A DNA stretch of 36,611 bases from JBMYQA01 sp049600855 (GTDB lineage Bacteria; Bacteroidota; Bacteroidia; Cytophagales; Flammeovirgaceae): contig JBMYQA010000024.1 of assembly GCA_049600855.1 (NCBI GenBank), positions 1 to 36,611 of the forward strand, written 5' to 3'. The position numbers and the translations under genes are program-made. Below, in pieces: positions 1 to 8,742 of this stretch (its first letter is position 1; the number at the start of each line of letters is the position of its first letter). The notes under the pieces were generated by a model. It did no database searches and was not told the origin of the DNA. It was given only the letters and a program-made list of their open reading frames with translations.

Positions 1-2
1 TT

Positions 3-485
3 CTGGGGCAATATCAGGTAATGATGCGGTGGATGAGCTTGGGGCATTTAGGGCTAACGTTTGTACTCATGCCCTACATTCAGAGTTTTTACCGATTGCC
101 TACATCATCAGGAAAACGGCTCATTTTAAAAATCTCAATACTGGGATTAGTCGCCTCAGGCCTACAATTGATTGCGCTATTCGCCGTATTTACACAGATT
201 TATCAATTCCAATTAGCGGCTATATTGTATTTCTGGATGTTTCTCCATATGCTTCCTTTTTATGCATACTACCTTAAAATCTATGAATGCTTCAAAAAAG
301 ATCAGCAACACCACTTAACGATTTGCTATTTCGTTACGGGTTGCATCAATGCTTTACTGAGTTACTACTTCATCCCAAAAATGGGCATTTTGGGCGCATT
401 GATTACCAGCACAATTATTCAATACCTTTTACTCATTTTCTTTTTCATCATTGAACCACGCTATGAAAAACACGCCACTCATTAG
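3..485 (+). CDS. Polysaccharide flippase-like membrane protein, C-terminal fragment
   Basis: The reading frame is open from the window edge, so the start lies upstream and only about 160 C-terminal residues are visible. They are strongly hydrophobic, with about four membrane segments (around GHLGLTFVLMPYIQSF, ILGLVASGLQLIALFAVF, LAAILYFWMFLHMLPFYAYY and GALITSTIIQYLLLIFFFII). A GxLGAxxxT-type motif near the end is usual in Wzx/MATE-type polysaccharide transporters. It overlaps the next gene, a GT2 glycosyltransferase, by about 23 bp, which suggests translational coupling within an O-antigen or exopolysaccharide locus. The likely role is translocation of lipid-linked oligosaccharide across the inner membrane. 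The family call rests on topology and neighbours; another multi-pass transporter is possible. Confidence 0.6.
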   Translation: MGQYQVMMRWMSLGHLGLTFVLMPYIQSFYRLPTSSGKRLILKISILGLVASGLQLIALFAVFTQIYQFQLAAILYFWMFLHMLPFYAYYLKIYECFKKDQQHHLTICYFVTGCINALLSYYFIPKMGILGALITSTIIQYLLLIFFFIIEPRYEKHATH

Positions 486-1380
486 TATTATTACCCCCAC
501 TTATAATCGGGCACACACCTTAGTGGAATGCATTGAAAGTGTGTTAAATCAATGCTATCCCCATTTTGAATGGTGGATTATTGATGACGGCTCAGCAGAT
601 GATACGGCAACGATCATTAATCAATATGAAGATGAACGCATCAAGTACTACCCCTTGGGCAAGCATACAGGTTCTTTATCTTATTTGAGGAATCTTGGGG
701 TGAGTAAAGCCAAAGGAACCTACATCAGCTTTATTGATTCTGACGATTGTTGGTTACCACAAAAGTTAACCGAGCAAATTCATGCCATCCAGCAGCACTC
801 CACTGCAAAATGGGCTTTTTGCGATGTCATTGAATTTAATCAAACAGCAATGCTAAGAGATGGCATTTACCAACGATTAAATCGGACAAATGGCGTTTAT
901 CCCAATTTATTTACCGATCTCATTCACGGTCAGTTAATTATCTTTCCTTCCAGTGTACTCATTCATCGAACCGCATTCGCTGAGGTAGGTCAGTTTGATG
1001 AATCGCTACCCTTAAGCGATCAAGCATTTTTAATTCGTTTAGCAAAACAATGTACCGCTTATTTTAGCAATGCCAAGTTGGTAAAAATTCGAAAGCATGA
1101 CCAAAACATGTCTCATCAACCCAAAATTCAGGAGTCTGGGCATTTGGAAATCATTCAACAACTGGAAGCAGCTTACCAAAGTCGTTTGGTTTCTTCTGAT
1201 TTCTATCAGCAGCGCAAAGCACAATTATTGTTTGGTTTGGGAAAGGTTTATCAGCATTCACGTCAATACCAGCAAGCCCTAAACACCTATCAACAAGCTC
1301 AAAAATACAGTTCATTTCCATCCAAGCTCTGGCTAAAAATTGCGTTGCACTACTGCTGGACGTGCATTCACCCTAAATAA
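463..1380 (+). CDS. Family 2 glycosyltransferase
   Basis: This 305-aa protein has a GT-A fold. The N-terminus SIITPTYNRA starts the nucleotide-sugar binding strand, IIDDGSADDT follows, and the metal-binding DxD-type motif is IDSDDCW around residue 90. It would transfer a sugar from a nucleotide donor to a growing surface glycan at the cytoplasmic face of the membrane. The C-terminal 60 residues (GLGKVYQHSRQYQQALNTYQQAQ) look like one TPR-type helical hairpin. I chose the ATG at 463; an in-frame TTG at 451 is possible but needs an extra four residues before the conserved strand. The gene overlaps the upstream flippase-like gene and is followed 3 bp later by a GT4 gene. Acceptor and sugar cannot be read from sequence. 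Confidence 0.88.
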   Translation: MKNTPLISIITPTYNRAHTLVECIESVLNQCYPHFEWWIIDDGSADDTATIINQYEDERIKYYPLGKHTGSLSYLRNLGVSKAKGTYISFIDSDDCWLPQKLTEQIHAIQQHSTAKWAFCDVIEFNQTAMLRDGIYQRLNRTNGVYPNLFTDLIHGQLIIFPSSVLIHRTAFAEVGQFDESLPLSDQAFLIRLAKQCTAYFSNAKLVKIRKHDQNMSHQPKIQESGHLEIIQQLEAAYQSRLVSSDFYQQRKAQLLFGLGKVYQHSRQYQQALNTYQQAQKYSSFPSKLWLKIALHYCWTCIHPK

Positions 1381-1383
1381 GTC

Positions 1384-2457
1384 ATGATGAAGCAAGTGGC
1401 ATTAATTAGTTCAGGCTTAGGCCATGTAAAGCGAGGCTTTGAAACCAATATTCAAAAACACTACGATCGGCTGCAACCGCTTTTGGGCGACCAACTGCTG
1501 CTTTTAAAAGGTGGCGGCTCTGGGAGTATTCCCAACTTTAGGCAACATGGATTTTGGGCAAAGTGGTTAGGAAAACTATTCCAAAAACATCCATTCGAAA
1601 TTCAAAATTATTCCTTTTTCTTAGGGAGTATTTATTGGATTTTAAGGTACCGTCCACAGGTAATTTACCTTGGGGAACCCATACTCTACCGCTTATATGC
1701 CAAGTTGCGAAATTTACTTCAGCTAAATTTTCGCATGATTTATTTTTCAGGAGGTGGTGTTATTCCTAAAAAAACACATGCTGAAGATACCATTCAATTT
1801 GTTGTGCCACCTGCATGCATTGGAGTTGACATTCATAAAGTCACTGCAAACACGGTTGTTTTACCTCATTATGTTGACCTTTTTAAAAATAGATCTGCGC
1901 ACCAAATTCAACACGTAAGCGCATCACTACATATTCCTACAAGTGCCAAAATAATTCTATCTGTTGGGGCACTTGATCGGCAAAAGCGAATGGATTATTT
2001 GATCCAAGAAGTAGCCCATGCTGAATTAGATTGCTTCTTGATTTTACTGGGCCAGGAAGAATCCGACACGCCTGACATTAGGCGTTTAGCGCAACAATTA
2101 TTACCCGACCGACATGTTATTGGTACCGTGCCTCATCATGAACTGGCAACTTATTATGCACTAGCGGATGTCTTTGTACTGGCCTCGTTAAAAGAAGGCT
2201 TTGGATTAGTTTACCTAGAAGCGCTTTCCTTCGGTTTGCCCGTACTCGCTCACGATTATCCAATTTCTAGACATGTATTGAAAAAATGGGGATTCTTTGG
2301 AGATTTCCAGAAAAAAGGCGCGCTGCAACAGTTGCTCCTTCAAGTCAGTAAAATTCCGCCCACTCGCTCCACCCGTCAGCAAAGACGGGCATTCGTTCAG
2401 GAAAATTACAGTTGGAATAGTTTGAAAGAAGCCTATTTGGAGTTGTTCTTAGCGTAA
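1384..2457 (+). CDS. Family 4 (GT-B) glycosyltransferase
   Basis: This 357-aa protein has the two Rossmann lobes of GT-B enzymes. The N-terminal acceptor lobe opens ALISSGLGHVKRGFETN. The donor lobe starts ILSVGALDRQKRMDYLI around residue 195 and contains ADVFVLASLKEGFGLVYLEA with the EX7E motif of GT4 enzymes, where the glutamates contact the donor nucleotide sugar. It begins 3 bp after the GT2 gene, with two consecutive ATG codons at 1384 and 1387, so it is the last visible gene of the polysaccharide operon. It converges with the minus-strand gene ending at 2507, and no strong terminator is visible in the 49-bp gap. Specific sugar unknown. Confidence 0.87.
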   Translation: MMKQVALISSGLGHVKRGFETNIQKHYDRLQPLLGDQLLLLKGGGSGSIPNFRQHGFWAKWLGKLFQKHPFEIQNYSFFLGSIYWILRYRPQVIYLGEPILYRLYAKLRNLLQLNFRMIYFSGGGVIPKKTHAEDTIQFVVPPACIGVDIHKVTANTVVLPHYVDLFKNRSAHQIQHVSASLHIPTSAKIILSVGALDRQKRMDYLIQEVAHAELDCFLILLGQEESDTPDIRRLAQQLLPDRHVIGTVPHHELATYYALADVFVLASLKEGFGLVYLEALSFGLPVLAHDYPISRHVLKKWGFFGDFQKKGALQQLLLQVSKIPPTRSTRQQRRAFVQENYSWNSLKEAYLELFLA

Positions 2458-2506
2458 TTTCACACTGCAATTCAACTTCGAACTTCTTGATTAATAAAAA
2501 GGTGAT

Positions 2507-3625
2507 TTAGGTTGCAATCATTAACTGCTCCATTTCTTGATCGTATTTTCCCACCATTTCTGACCAATCGTATCGCCTCACAGATTCGCGTAACCTTTTA
2601 TAGTTGACAGGAAGGTTTGTAATCGCGGCTCTCAACTTGGAAATAAATTCATTTTCATCCTCGTAAAAGCACTCCTTGTGTTGTGGTAAATGCTCGGGAT
2701 AAGCCAATCGCTTCGGTAAAATAGGGTAACAATTGCAGTAGATGGCTTGTACTACACTCGCCCCAAAAAAGTCATGAATAGCGCTTACTGGTAAAATATC
2801 AGCGCGCCACAGCCACGAAGCATATGCTTCAAAACTCGATACATAGCCCCATTGAATAATATGTGGAGCTAATTTCAGCTTCGCTTCTTCAAAAATTTTA
2901 GGAGATTTGCGGTAACTTTCGCCCAATACTGCTAAATCAAACTCCAGTCCTTCATCACTCAATTGAAAAAGCGCTTGGAAAAATGCTTCGGGGTTTTTAT
3001 CGTACTCCCAACGGTGATTCCATACTAACAAAGGACGGTGATCCTGTTTATCGATCACTTGATATTGATCAAACTTGCTCAATTCCATACCTAAGGGCAA
3101 CACCCTACTCTTCGCCTTTACAGTATCTACTGACCAGAGTTCAGGATAATCAGGAAAGCTTTTCAAGAATTTGGGCAACTCATTTAGAAAAGCGTTTTGG
3201 TGGTAATGAGAATTAAAATACACGGCATCGGCTCCTAAAGCTGAGGTATAATTAATAAATGCATAATGGTTATCGCGCTTAAGCTGAATGTCTTGATCTG
3301 TAGGTGACCAAGGGTAGTTAAGCTGATTTTCGTGGAAGTAAATGGCAGATTTGAGTGTTGGAAATTGCTTGTGGGTCAATGATCTGAATAGATTCAGGTC
3401 TAGCATGTCTGTACACAAGCATAAATCAGGTTTTAAGTTTCCTTGGTTGAGGCGATTAGCCAAGGTCACTGCTCCACCGTGCATTCGCCATTTCCAATAG
3501 CGCCCTTCTAAACTTAACAACGTAATTTGATGTTTGCTCTGTCTCTGATATTCTTCCGCCCACAATCTATGTGATCCTGTAAAAAAAGGTTCTACCAATA
3601 CAATTTGCAGCTTAGTTTGATTCAT
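2507..3625 (-). CDS. tRNA-queuosine alpha-mannosyltransferase-like glycosyltransferase
   Basis: This 372-aa protein begins VLVEPFFTGSHRLWAEEY followed by LLSLEGRYWKWRMHGGAVTLA. That pattern (EPxxxGSHxxw... then KWHWRMHG-like) is the signature of the DUF3524 N-terminal domain shared with animal GTDC1/QTMAN, which adds mannose to queuosine in tRNA-Asp. A GT-B donor lobe follows (PLLVWNHRWEYDKNPEAFFQAL, then LPVSAIHDFFGASVVQAIYCNCYPILP), with a histidine and glycine-rich donor site. The catalytic assignment in bacteria is inferred from family membership. The gene overlaps the upstream VanZ-like gene by 14 bp, so the two are probably cotranscribed. The convergent polysaccharide genes could suggest a glycan role instead, but the N-terminal signature argues for the tRNA-modification family. 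Confidence 0.78.
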   Translation of the reverse strand: MNQTKLQIVLVEPFFTGSHRLWAEEYQRQSKHQITLLSLEGRYWKWRMHGGAVTLANRLNQGNLKPDLCLCTDMLDLNLFRSLTHKQFPTLKSAIYFHENQLNYPWSPTDQDIQLKRDNHYAFINYTSALGADAVYFNSHYHQNAFLNELPKFLKSFPDYPELWSVDTVKAKSRVLPLGMELSKFDQYQVIDKQDHRPLLVWNHRWEYDKNPEAFFQALFQLSDEGLEFDLAVLGESYRKSPKIFEEAKLKLAPHIIQWGYVSSFEAYASWLWRADILPVSAIHDFFGASVVQAIYCNCYPILPKRLAYPEHLPQHKECFYEDENEFISKLRAAITNLPVNYKRLRESVRRYDWSEMVGKYDQEMEQLMIAT

Positions 3626-3998
3626 TTGACATGGTCCATTTGAGCCATAAGTTGTCTAATACACTAAAAAATGTAATGCCAAACACATTTCCCAACATAT
3701 CAAATAAACTAAAGGTACGATGTTCTGAAAGTAACTGTAGGCTTTCTTCCAAACACGAAAGTACTATAAAAATGACAGGCCATACTGGCAATACCACTTT
3801 AAAGAATAGCGTTTTCTTCCGATTACTTGCTCGATGGGCTAAATAACTCGTAATCCCAAATAAAAGGAAATGCACATAAAAGTCATACTGCTTATAATGA
3901 ACTACTGGCGTACCGATATAGGCTGATCCCATTACAATGAGTAATGCAGTAAGTTGAAAAGCCATTAAAATACGCCAAAAACTTAGATTACTGTCCAT
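3612..3998 (-). CDS. VanZ-like small membrane protein
   Basis: This protein of about 128 aa has four predicted membrane segments. It carries the VanZ-family pattern: YDFYVHFLLFGITSYLAHR (D/H near helix 2), then ESLQLLSEHRTFSLFDMLGNVFGI (E..Q....R.fs..D...N..G). VanZ of enterococci gives low-level teicoplanin resistance, but most homologues in Bacteroidota have no known function, so resistance should not be assumed. I chose the ATG at 3998; a TTG two codons upstream is less likely. The gene overlaps the following glycosyltransferase by 14 bp. Confidence 0.72.
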   Translation of the reverse strand: MDSNLSFWRILMAFQLTALLIVMGSAYIGTPVVHYKQYDFYVHFLLFGITSYLAHRASNRKKTLFFKVVLPVWPVIFIVLSCLEESLQLLSEHRTFSLFDMLGNVFGITFFSVLDNLWLKWTMSNESN

Positions 3999-4004
3999 TA
4001 TCAA

Positions 4005-4195
4005 AATTTAATAAGGAAACTCCTGAGCATACTTACTTATTTCTATTAAACAATCAACTCCTTACCTGTAGTTTAGGTTTTCGTGAGGTTAAATTACTTT
4101 CCAGCATCCCTTTAATTTTATTAGATACCCTGTTATTTATGAAAATTTTTCCACTTCAAGGAAGATAAATTAATGAATAAAAGCAATCAATTTAA
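4005..4195. other. Short AT-rich intergenic gap
   Basis: These 191 bp separate the VanZ-like gene start from the 3' end of prmC, both on the minus strand. I see no gene and no convincing stem-loop. The stretch is AT-rich and presumably carries the promoter of the VanZ/glycosyltransferase pair, but no clean TAnnTTTG box is recognisable. Confidence 0.4.
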
Positions 4196-5074
4196 TTAAA
4201 AATCAGTATTTTTCATTCCCTTCACCATACGATCTTTTCCTTGCATATCTTTTATTAATGAGATTTGTTGAAAACCGTAGTTCGCTAATAACTCTAAACA
4301 TTCTTTTCCGAATGCTTCATTAATTTCAAAATAAAGCATTCCCCCATTTTCTAAGGCTACTGCTGCCAATTGTGTAATTCTTTTATAAAACAATAATGGA
4401 TTAGCATTGGGCACAAACAATGCCAAATGTGGTTCGTGATCTAATACATTAGCTTGCATTTTTTCTTTTTCTAATGCTCTTACATAAGGAGGGTTACTCA
4501 CAATTACCTGAAACTTTGGAAAATTGGAAAGGTCTTGAGTGAGTACATCTAATTGGGAAAAATTGACAGTTACTTCATTTTTTACAGCATTTTCATGAGC
4601 TACTTGCAATGCTTGTAAACTGATGTCTACGCCATATACAGCAGCTTTAGGTAAATTTTTTTTCAAGCTGATGGGAATACAGCCACTTCCTGTACCAATA
4701 TCCAAGATGTTCACGTTTTGACGCTCATTTTGTTCTTGAATAATCAGGTGTACCAGTTCTTCCGTCTCAGGCCGAGGAATTAACACATGAGGATTCACCT
4801 GAAACTCCAAGCCATAAAAGTCGGCCACTTCGGTGATGTATTGGATGGGTTCTTGATGAATTAAACGTTGTAAGTACTCCTCTAATTGGTGATTTGCGGG
4901 CAACACGACCTCATTTCCTAACACAACGTCATGCTTACTCATGTTAAATTGCCGTTCGAGTAATTCAAAGGCAATGCTGCGCGCTTCATATTCTTCATAA
5001 TGAGGTAATAATACCTTCAATACATCTTGCAAAAAAACGCTTGCGTTTACCTCTTGTGGCATATCACTGTTCAT
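4196..5074 (-). CDS. prmC: Release factor glutamine N5-methyltransferase
   Basis: PrmC methylates the glutamine of the GGQ motif in peptide chain release factors RF1 and RF2 using S-adenosylmethionine. The 292-aa length fits the family. An N-terminal helical domain (1-75) precedes the linker VLIPRPETEEL (97-107), the SAM-binding glycine loop DIGTGSGC (125-132), an acidic ribose-binding residue after YGVD (150), and the catalytic NPPY motif (194-197) that binds the substrate glutamine. The start codon overlaps the psuG stop as ATGA, so the two genes are translationally coupled. A second ATG five codons in is also possible. Confidence 0.95.
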   Translation of the reverse strand: MNSDMPQEVNASVFLQDVLKVLLPHYEEYEARSIAFELLERQFNMSKHDVVLGNEVVLPANHQLEEYLQRLIHQEPIQYITEVADFYGLEFQVNPHVLIPRPETEELVHLIIQEQNERQNVNILDIGTGSGCIPISLKKNLPKAAVYGVDISLQALQVAHENAVKNEVTVNFSQLDVLTQDLSNFPKFQVIVSNPPYVRALEKEKMQANVLDHEPHLALFVPNANPLLFYKRITQLAAVALENGGMLYFEINEAFGKECLELLANYGFQQISLIKDMQGKDRMVKGMKNTDF

Positions 5075-6012
5075 TTTCCAGTGTTTAATAAATCAGCATG
5101 ATAAAGTTTTTCCAAAGCTACTGCTATTCTCGCGCCCTCTTTTGCATTATTATACACCAGTTGCAGGTTGGCTTCTAAACTTTCTCCAGCGGTTAACTCT
5201 TTCACTTTTGCTAATAAAAAAGGAGTAACTTCTTTCCCTTTTATTCCTTGTTCCCTCGCTTCTTGTAACGCGGTAGCAATGGCACGATCAATAACAGCTT
5301 TGGGCATGGCATATTCCTTAGGTACGGGATTACCAATCACTAAGCCTCCTTGCAAATTTAAATCCCATTTTGTTTTAATTACATTCGCCACAGATTCAGG
5401 ATCATCTAATCGGCAATCTACTTCAAAACCGCTATCTCGCGTATAAAACGCTGGAAATGCTGATGACTGATAGCCAATAACAGGCACACCATGTGTCTCT
5501 AAGTATTCTAAAGTAAGGCCAATATCTAGAATAGATTTTGCCCCTGCACACACCACAGCTACATTGGTTCGAGCCAATTCCATCAAATCAGCCGAAATGT
5601 CAAACGAGCGCTCTCCTTCTCGATGTACGCCTCCTATTCCCCCAGTCACAAATACGCGTATTCCTGCCAAAGCAGCCACAATCATGGTAGATGCCACTGT
5701 AGTGGCTCCATCTTTTTTTTGGGAAATAATATAGGGTAAATCACGCCGACTTACCTTCGCAATATCCTCACTTTGAGCTATATGCATGAGTTCATCGCCA
5801 TTTAAACCCACCTTGAGCTTTCCTCCAATCACGGCTATAGTTGCTGAAACGGCTCCTTGATCTCGAATAATTCCTGACACTGCTTTTACCATCTCTACAT
5901 TTTCAGGATATGGCATGCCATGTGAAATAATGGTGGACTCCAAAGCCACCACAGCCTGACCGCTATCCAGTGCTTCTTGTACTTGTGGGGCAATATCGAG
6001 GTAGTGTTTCAT
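5071..6012 (-). CDS. psuG: Pseudouridine-5'-phosphate glycosidase
   Basis: PsuG cleaves pseudouridine 5'-phosphate to uracil and ribose 5-phosphate, salvaging the modified base released when tRNA and rRNA are degraded. The 313-aa length matches the family. Recognisable blocks are ALESTIISHGMPYPEN near residue 24, TIAVIGGKLKVGL, KVSRRDLPYI, the lysine-containing KKDGATTVASTMI, VTGGIGGVHR and SFDISADLMEL, which form the manganese and phosphate site. The partner kinase PsuK is not adjacent; instead prmC follows with a 4-bp overlap. The uracil and sugar products would enter general metabolism. A PsuK-like kinase would be expected elsewhere, or pseudouridine monophosphate could arise directly from RNA breakdown. 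Confidence 0.96.
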   Translation of the reverse strand: MKHYLDIAPQVQEALDSGQAVVALESTIISHGMPYPENVEMVKAVSGIIRDQGAVSATIAVIGGKLKVGLNGDELMHIAQSEDIAKVSRRDLPYIISQKKDGATTVASTMIVAALAGIRVFVTGGIGGVHREGERSFDISADLMELARTNVAVVCAGAKSILDIGLTLEYLETHGVPVIGYQSSAFPAFYTRDSGFEVDCRLDDPESVANVIKTKWDLNLQGGLVIGNPVPKEYAMPKAVIDRAIATALQEAREQGIKGKEVTPFLLAKVKELTAGESLEANLQLVYNNAKEGARIAVALEKLYHADLLNTGK

Positions 6013-6093
6013 ATACTCATTGGTTTTAACTCACAATTATAAGTAAAAGATCCGAAATAAATGGCTCCACTAAGACGTAGTACTAAACAAAAA

Positions 6094-6120
6094 ACCGTCA
6101 GATCAAAGCGATCTGACGGT
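6094..6120 (-). terminator. Rho-independent terminator of the DUF4836-like gene
   Basis: A perfect 11-bp inverted repeat (ACCGTCAGATC, 5-nt loop, GATCTGACGGT) lies 38 bp beyond the stop of the minus-strand gene ending at 6159. Read on the minus strand it is followed by a T-rich run (TTTTTGTTT). It separates this gene from psuG, whose start is at 6012. Confidence 0.85.
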
Positions 6121-6158
6121 CAATTATTTTGCACTCATTTAAGTGCTTTACCAATGCA

Positions 6159-7964
6159 TTAGTTTTTCTTTTCCTCCTTAATAACAGGTTCCTCCGATTT
6201 ACCTGCTTGCTCTTGTAAGTAAATATCATTGGCAATTTGATACAACTGCATACCGCTATTTGTTTTCTTATCGGTCATGGTCATTTTAAAACGATAGGTA
6301 AACATCTTATTACCCGTTTCAATTCCCATTAACCGCATATCATCAAACTTCTCCTGCATCATCGTCATCGCTTCTTTTTCAGAATTACTCATGTATTTAT
6401 TTGCTTTCATCGCTGCTGAGATAATATTCTGAATATCAAAATAGAAATATTGATTGTGTTTGAGCACATCTGCCTTTAACGCTGCATTGATTTGATTTTT
6501 CTTCTTTACTCCTTTTGCCAATCCATTTTCTAATAAATCGGCATCATTCGTAATAATAGCAATATCATCCAGTAAGGCTAATTTTACATCTAAACTAGAA
6601 TTTGGAATTCGCAAGGAATAGATATTATCTTTCACACTTAAAATCTGATAACTTTCAAGCGCATTAATCAGCTTCATAAAGTTTTCCTTATTGCCAATCC
6701 CCAATTCGCCAACAACCAAAGGCATTTGCTGTTTACGCGTTTTTTCGATCTTTTTCAAGTTATAGTCGTCATCGTATTCATAATCAATATACGTCATCTC
6801 CACTTCTTTAAAATCGGTTACGGCTAACAAAATTTCTCCATCAATGATATTAGCCAAGGCATCTTCGTCAAGGGCAATACCTAAAAGGTCCAACATGGCT
6901 TCGGCCTTTCCACCACTCATTTGTGGTAACTGGTCCAGCATGGGTTTATATACCTCAATGGTAGCTGAAAATAGTTTTTTGATGTCTACTGCAATTACAC
7001 CAAAGCCCAACAAGTTTGATCCATTTACATAGTTCAACATTTTAGGTTGTACCTTTTTATCGTAAATATCTTTGTACAAATTGAATAAACGATCGTTCAT
7101 ATAGCTGCGCTGTATCAAGTTTACTTCGCCTGCATCAAAGGTCAATAAGGAGTGATAATAGGTATCCTCCCACAGTTCGCTCATACTTTCTAACATTTGT
7201 GCTTGAGTAGCTAACATCGGCGAGTTCCCTTGCGCTCGTTGAAGGATATCACTCAATGGGGAAAGATTTAACCAAACTCCAGCATCGTAAGCAGACTTAT
7301 TAAAGTCAACAAAGTTGGCATGGTCTTTCAACGAACTATTTACCGAAACAATCATATCGCGCTTTTGAGCCAATACAGCTAATTTCGATTCATCAAATGC
7401 CTTTCTACGTGCTTCTAATTGATCGTAATAGTTTTCGTCATCGTAATCTAATCCCTCATACAAGCCTTTTTGCTCTCCTTCCACACCAGAGAGCATAACT
7501 ACGGAGTTTGTCCAAGCAATAGATCCTGTTTCAATCGTTACATATTTATATCCTTTCCCTTTTTTGATTTGACCCGCATCAACCATCGGGAGGTTATTGA
7601 TAAAATCTTCAAACTTTTTCTTGTCTGAGATATTACTGATAAAAGCCCCAAAAAATAGGCTATCCATTGCTTGCACATAGGCATAAGCCTTAGGATTCAA
7701 GTTGACACCAACAGCCTTAGGATCTTTATAAATTAAGGATACCAAATCGTAGCTATCGCGCATTTCTTTCTTCATCTGCTCATCAAAAGCCTTCATCACA
7801 TCCAACTCCATCACCTTATCCATGTCGATTTTCTTGGAATAGCTATCGGCATTTATTGCCAATACTGCCACGGCATCGTTTGGAATGAGTTTGGTTAAAT
7901 CTTGCGCTTGAAGTTGACTTCCAACAAGTGTAAATAGTAAAAATAGGGTGAGTGTTCTCATCAT
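6159..7964 (-). CDS. Secreted DUF4836-like protein
   Basis: This 601-aa protein has a signal peptide (MRTLTLFLLFTLVGSQLQAQ, cleaved after about residue 20) and no lipobox, so it is probably periplasmic or exported. The mature start, LTKLIPNDAVAVLAINADSYSKKIDMDKVMELD, resembles the opening of Bacteroidota DUF4836 proteins, in which two similar halves each begin with a phrase of the type P.da.avl.id...l..K. A second such half seems to start around residue 310 (YVNGSNLLGFGVIAVDIKKLF). No catalytic motif is visible and the function is unknown. The C-terminal tail is lysine/glutamate-rich. It is a single-gene unit with its own promoter candidate (8066-8073), a leader hairpin and a terminator. Confidence 0.65.
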   Translation of the reverse strand: MMRTLTLFLLFTLVGSQLQAQDLTKLIPNDAVAVLAINADSYSKKIDMDKVMELDVMKAFDEQMKKEMRDSYDLVSLIYKDPKAVGVNLNPKAYAYVQAMDSLFFGAFISNISDKKKFEDFINNLPMVDAGQIKKGKGYKYVTIETGSIAWTNSVVMLSGVEGEQKGLYEGLDYDDENYYDQLEARRKAFDESKLAVLAQKRDMIVSVNSSLKDHANFVDFNKSAYDAGVWLNLSPLSDILQRAQGNSPMLATQAQMLESMSELWEDTYYHSLLTFDAGEVNLIQRSYMNDRLFNLYKDIYDKKVQPKMLNYVNGSNLLGFGVIAVDIKKLFSATIEVYKPMLDQLPQMSGGKAEAMLDLLGIALDEDALANIIDGEILLAVTDFKEVEMTYIDYEYDDDYNLKKIEKTRKQQMPLVVGELGIGNKENFMKLINALESYQILSVKDNIYSLRIPNSSLDVKLALLDDIAIITNDADLLENGLAKGVKKKNQINAALKADVLKHNQYFYFDIQNIISAAMKANKYMSNSEKEAMTMMQEKFDDMRLMGIETGNKMFTYRFKMTMTDKKTNSGMQLYQIANDIYLQEQAGKSEEPVIKEEKKN

Positions 7965-8002
7965 TACTTTCTAGCTTAGTTAGGTTCAGTGAATAGTAAA
8001 CT

Positions 8003-8027
8003 AAGGAGTTTATGAAAATAACTCCTT
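8003..8027 (-). promoter_or_regulatory. Leader hairpin upstream of the DUF4836-like gene
   Basis: An 8-bp perfect inverted repeat (AAGGAGTT, 9-nt loop, AACTCCTT) lies about 40-60 nt before the start codon at 7964. It is downstream of the putative promoter at 8066-8073, so it would be in the 5' untranslated RNA. No poly-U tract follows, so it is not an obvious terminator. Its role is unknown. Confidence 0.4.
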
Positions 8028-8065
8028 TAGCAGAAATTACATAAGGACTTCATGTAAATCAACGA

Positions 8066-8073
8066 CAAAACTA
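8066..8073 (-). promoter_or_regulatory. Bacteroidota -7 promoter box for the DUF4836-like gene
   Basis: The minus strand reads TAGTTTTG, an exact match to the Bacteroidota TAnnTTTG -7 element, about 100 nt upstream of the start at 7964. I see no good -33 TTG at the expected spacing, so confidence is moderate. Confidence 0.45.
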
Positions 8074-8148
8074 CTGGATAATCGAATTATTAGAAGCATT
8101 TAGCCCCAAAACTCGATAAATTAGCCAGTAGTCCGAAATAATGTAGGA

Positions 8149-8706
8149 TTAATCAGGGAATTCGATGTATTTTACAGGAACCTCATCGGTAAGCCATACC
8201 CCATTTTTTGATTCAAAAAATGGATATCCATCTTGATGCATGGCTAATGCTCGAATAATCAGTATGACTGGTTTGCCATGCCGACCACCCACTTTAAGAG
8301 CCGTTTTTTCATCTGGAGAAAGGTGTACATGTTGCCGATTTCTTTTCTCCAAACCTGTTGCCTTAATCGAATCAAGGTGGCGAGTAGCAGTTCCATGATA
8401 CAGTTGAACTGGCGGATCTTTGGGATCAAGCCCTAAATTGATATCAATCGAATGCCCTTGATTGGCTCGTATCGAAAGTCCATCTGGACTAAAAGCGAAA
8501 CGCTTTTTATCATTTGTATCTACCACTTCTTTCAACATACTAGGAGTAACCGTTAGCCCATGCTTTTTGAGCGCTTGTAACAGTTCATCTACTTTTGTCC
8601 ACCCTTCTTGGTCTAAAGTTAAACCAATAGAGCTCGGATGGTGCCGCAATACATAACTCAAGCGCTTGCTGATTCGTTTTTTTTGTTCTTTACTTAATGA
8701 TTTCAT
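8149..8706 (-). CDS. kptA: RNA 2'-phosphotransferase (Tpt1/KptA family)
   Basis: Tpt1/KptA removes an internal 2'-phosphate from a spliced or repaired RNA junction by transferring it to NAD+, releasing nicotinamide and ADP-ribose 1'',2''-cyclic phosphate. The 185-aa protein is full length. Visible family motifs are LSYVLRHHP (16-24) in the N-terminal winged-helix lobe, IRANQGHS (79-86) at the interlobe catalytic site, and LYHGT (102-106) and HVHLS (126-130) in the ADP-ribosyltransferase-like lobe. In eukaryotes it completes tRNA splicing; its bacterial substrate is unknown, although 2'-phosphate junctions made by some RNA ligases have been proposed. It is a stand-alone gene with its own promoter candidate, about 6 kb from the tRNA-like RNA/slipin locus. 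Confidence 0.95.
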   Translation of the reverse strand: MKSLSKEQKKRISKRLSYVLRHHPSSIGLTLDQEGWTKVDELLQALKKHGLTVTPSMLKEVVDTNDKKRFAFSPDGLSIRANQGHSIDINLGLDPKDPPVQLYHGTATRHLDSIKATGLEKRNRQHVHLSPDEKTALKVGGRHGKPVILIIRALAMHQDGYPFFESKNGVWLTDEVPVKYIEFPD

Positions 8707-8742
8707 GGTTTATTTAGGTTAATAATTTCCGTTGATTTTACA

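Noticed and set aside
451..462. TTG start for the GT2 gene at 451
   Set aside because: The ATG at 463 is immediately before the conserved first strand and fits the family start.
3612..3998. VanZ as a teicoplanin resistance determinant
   Set aside because: Only the fold-family pattern is present; there is no van cluster, and most homologues are not resistance genes.
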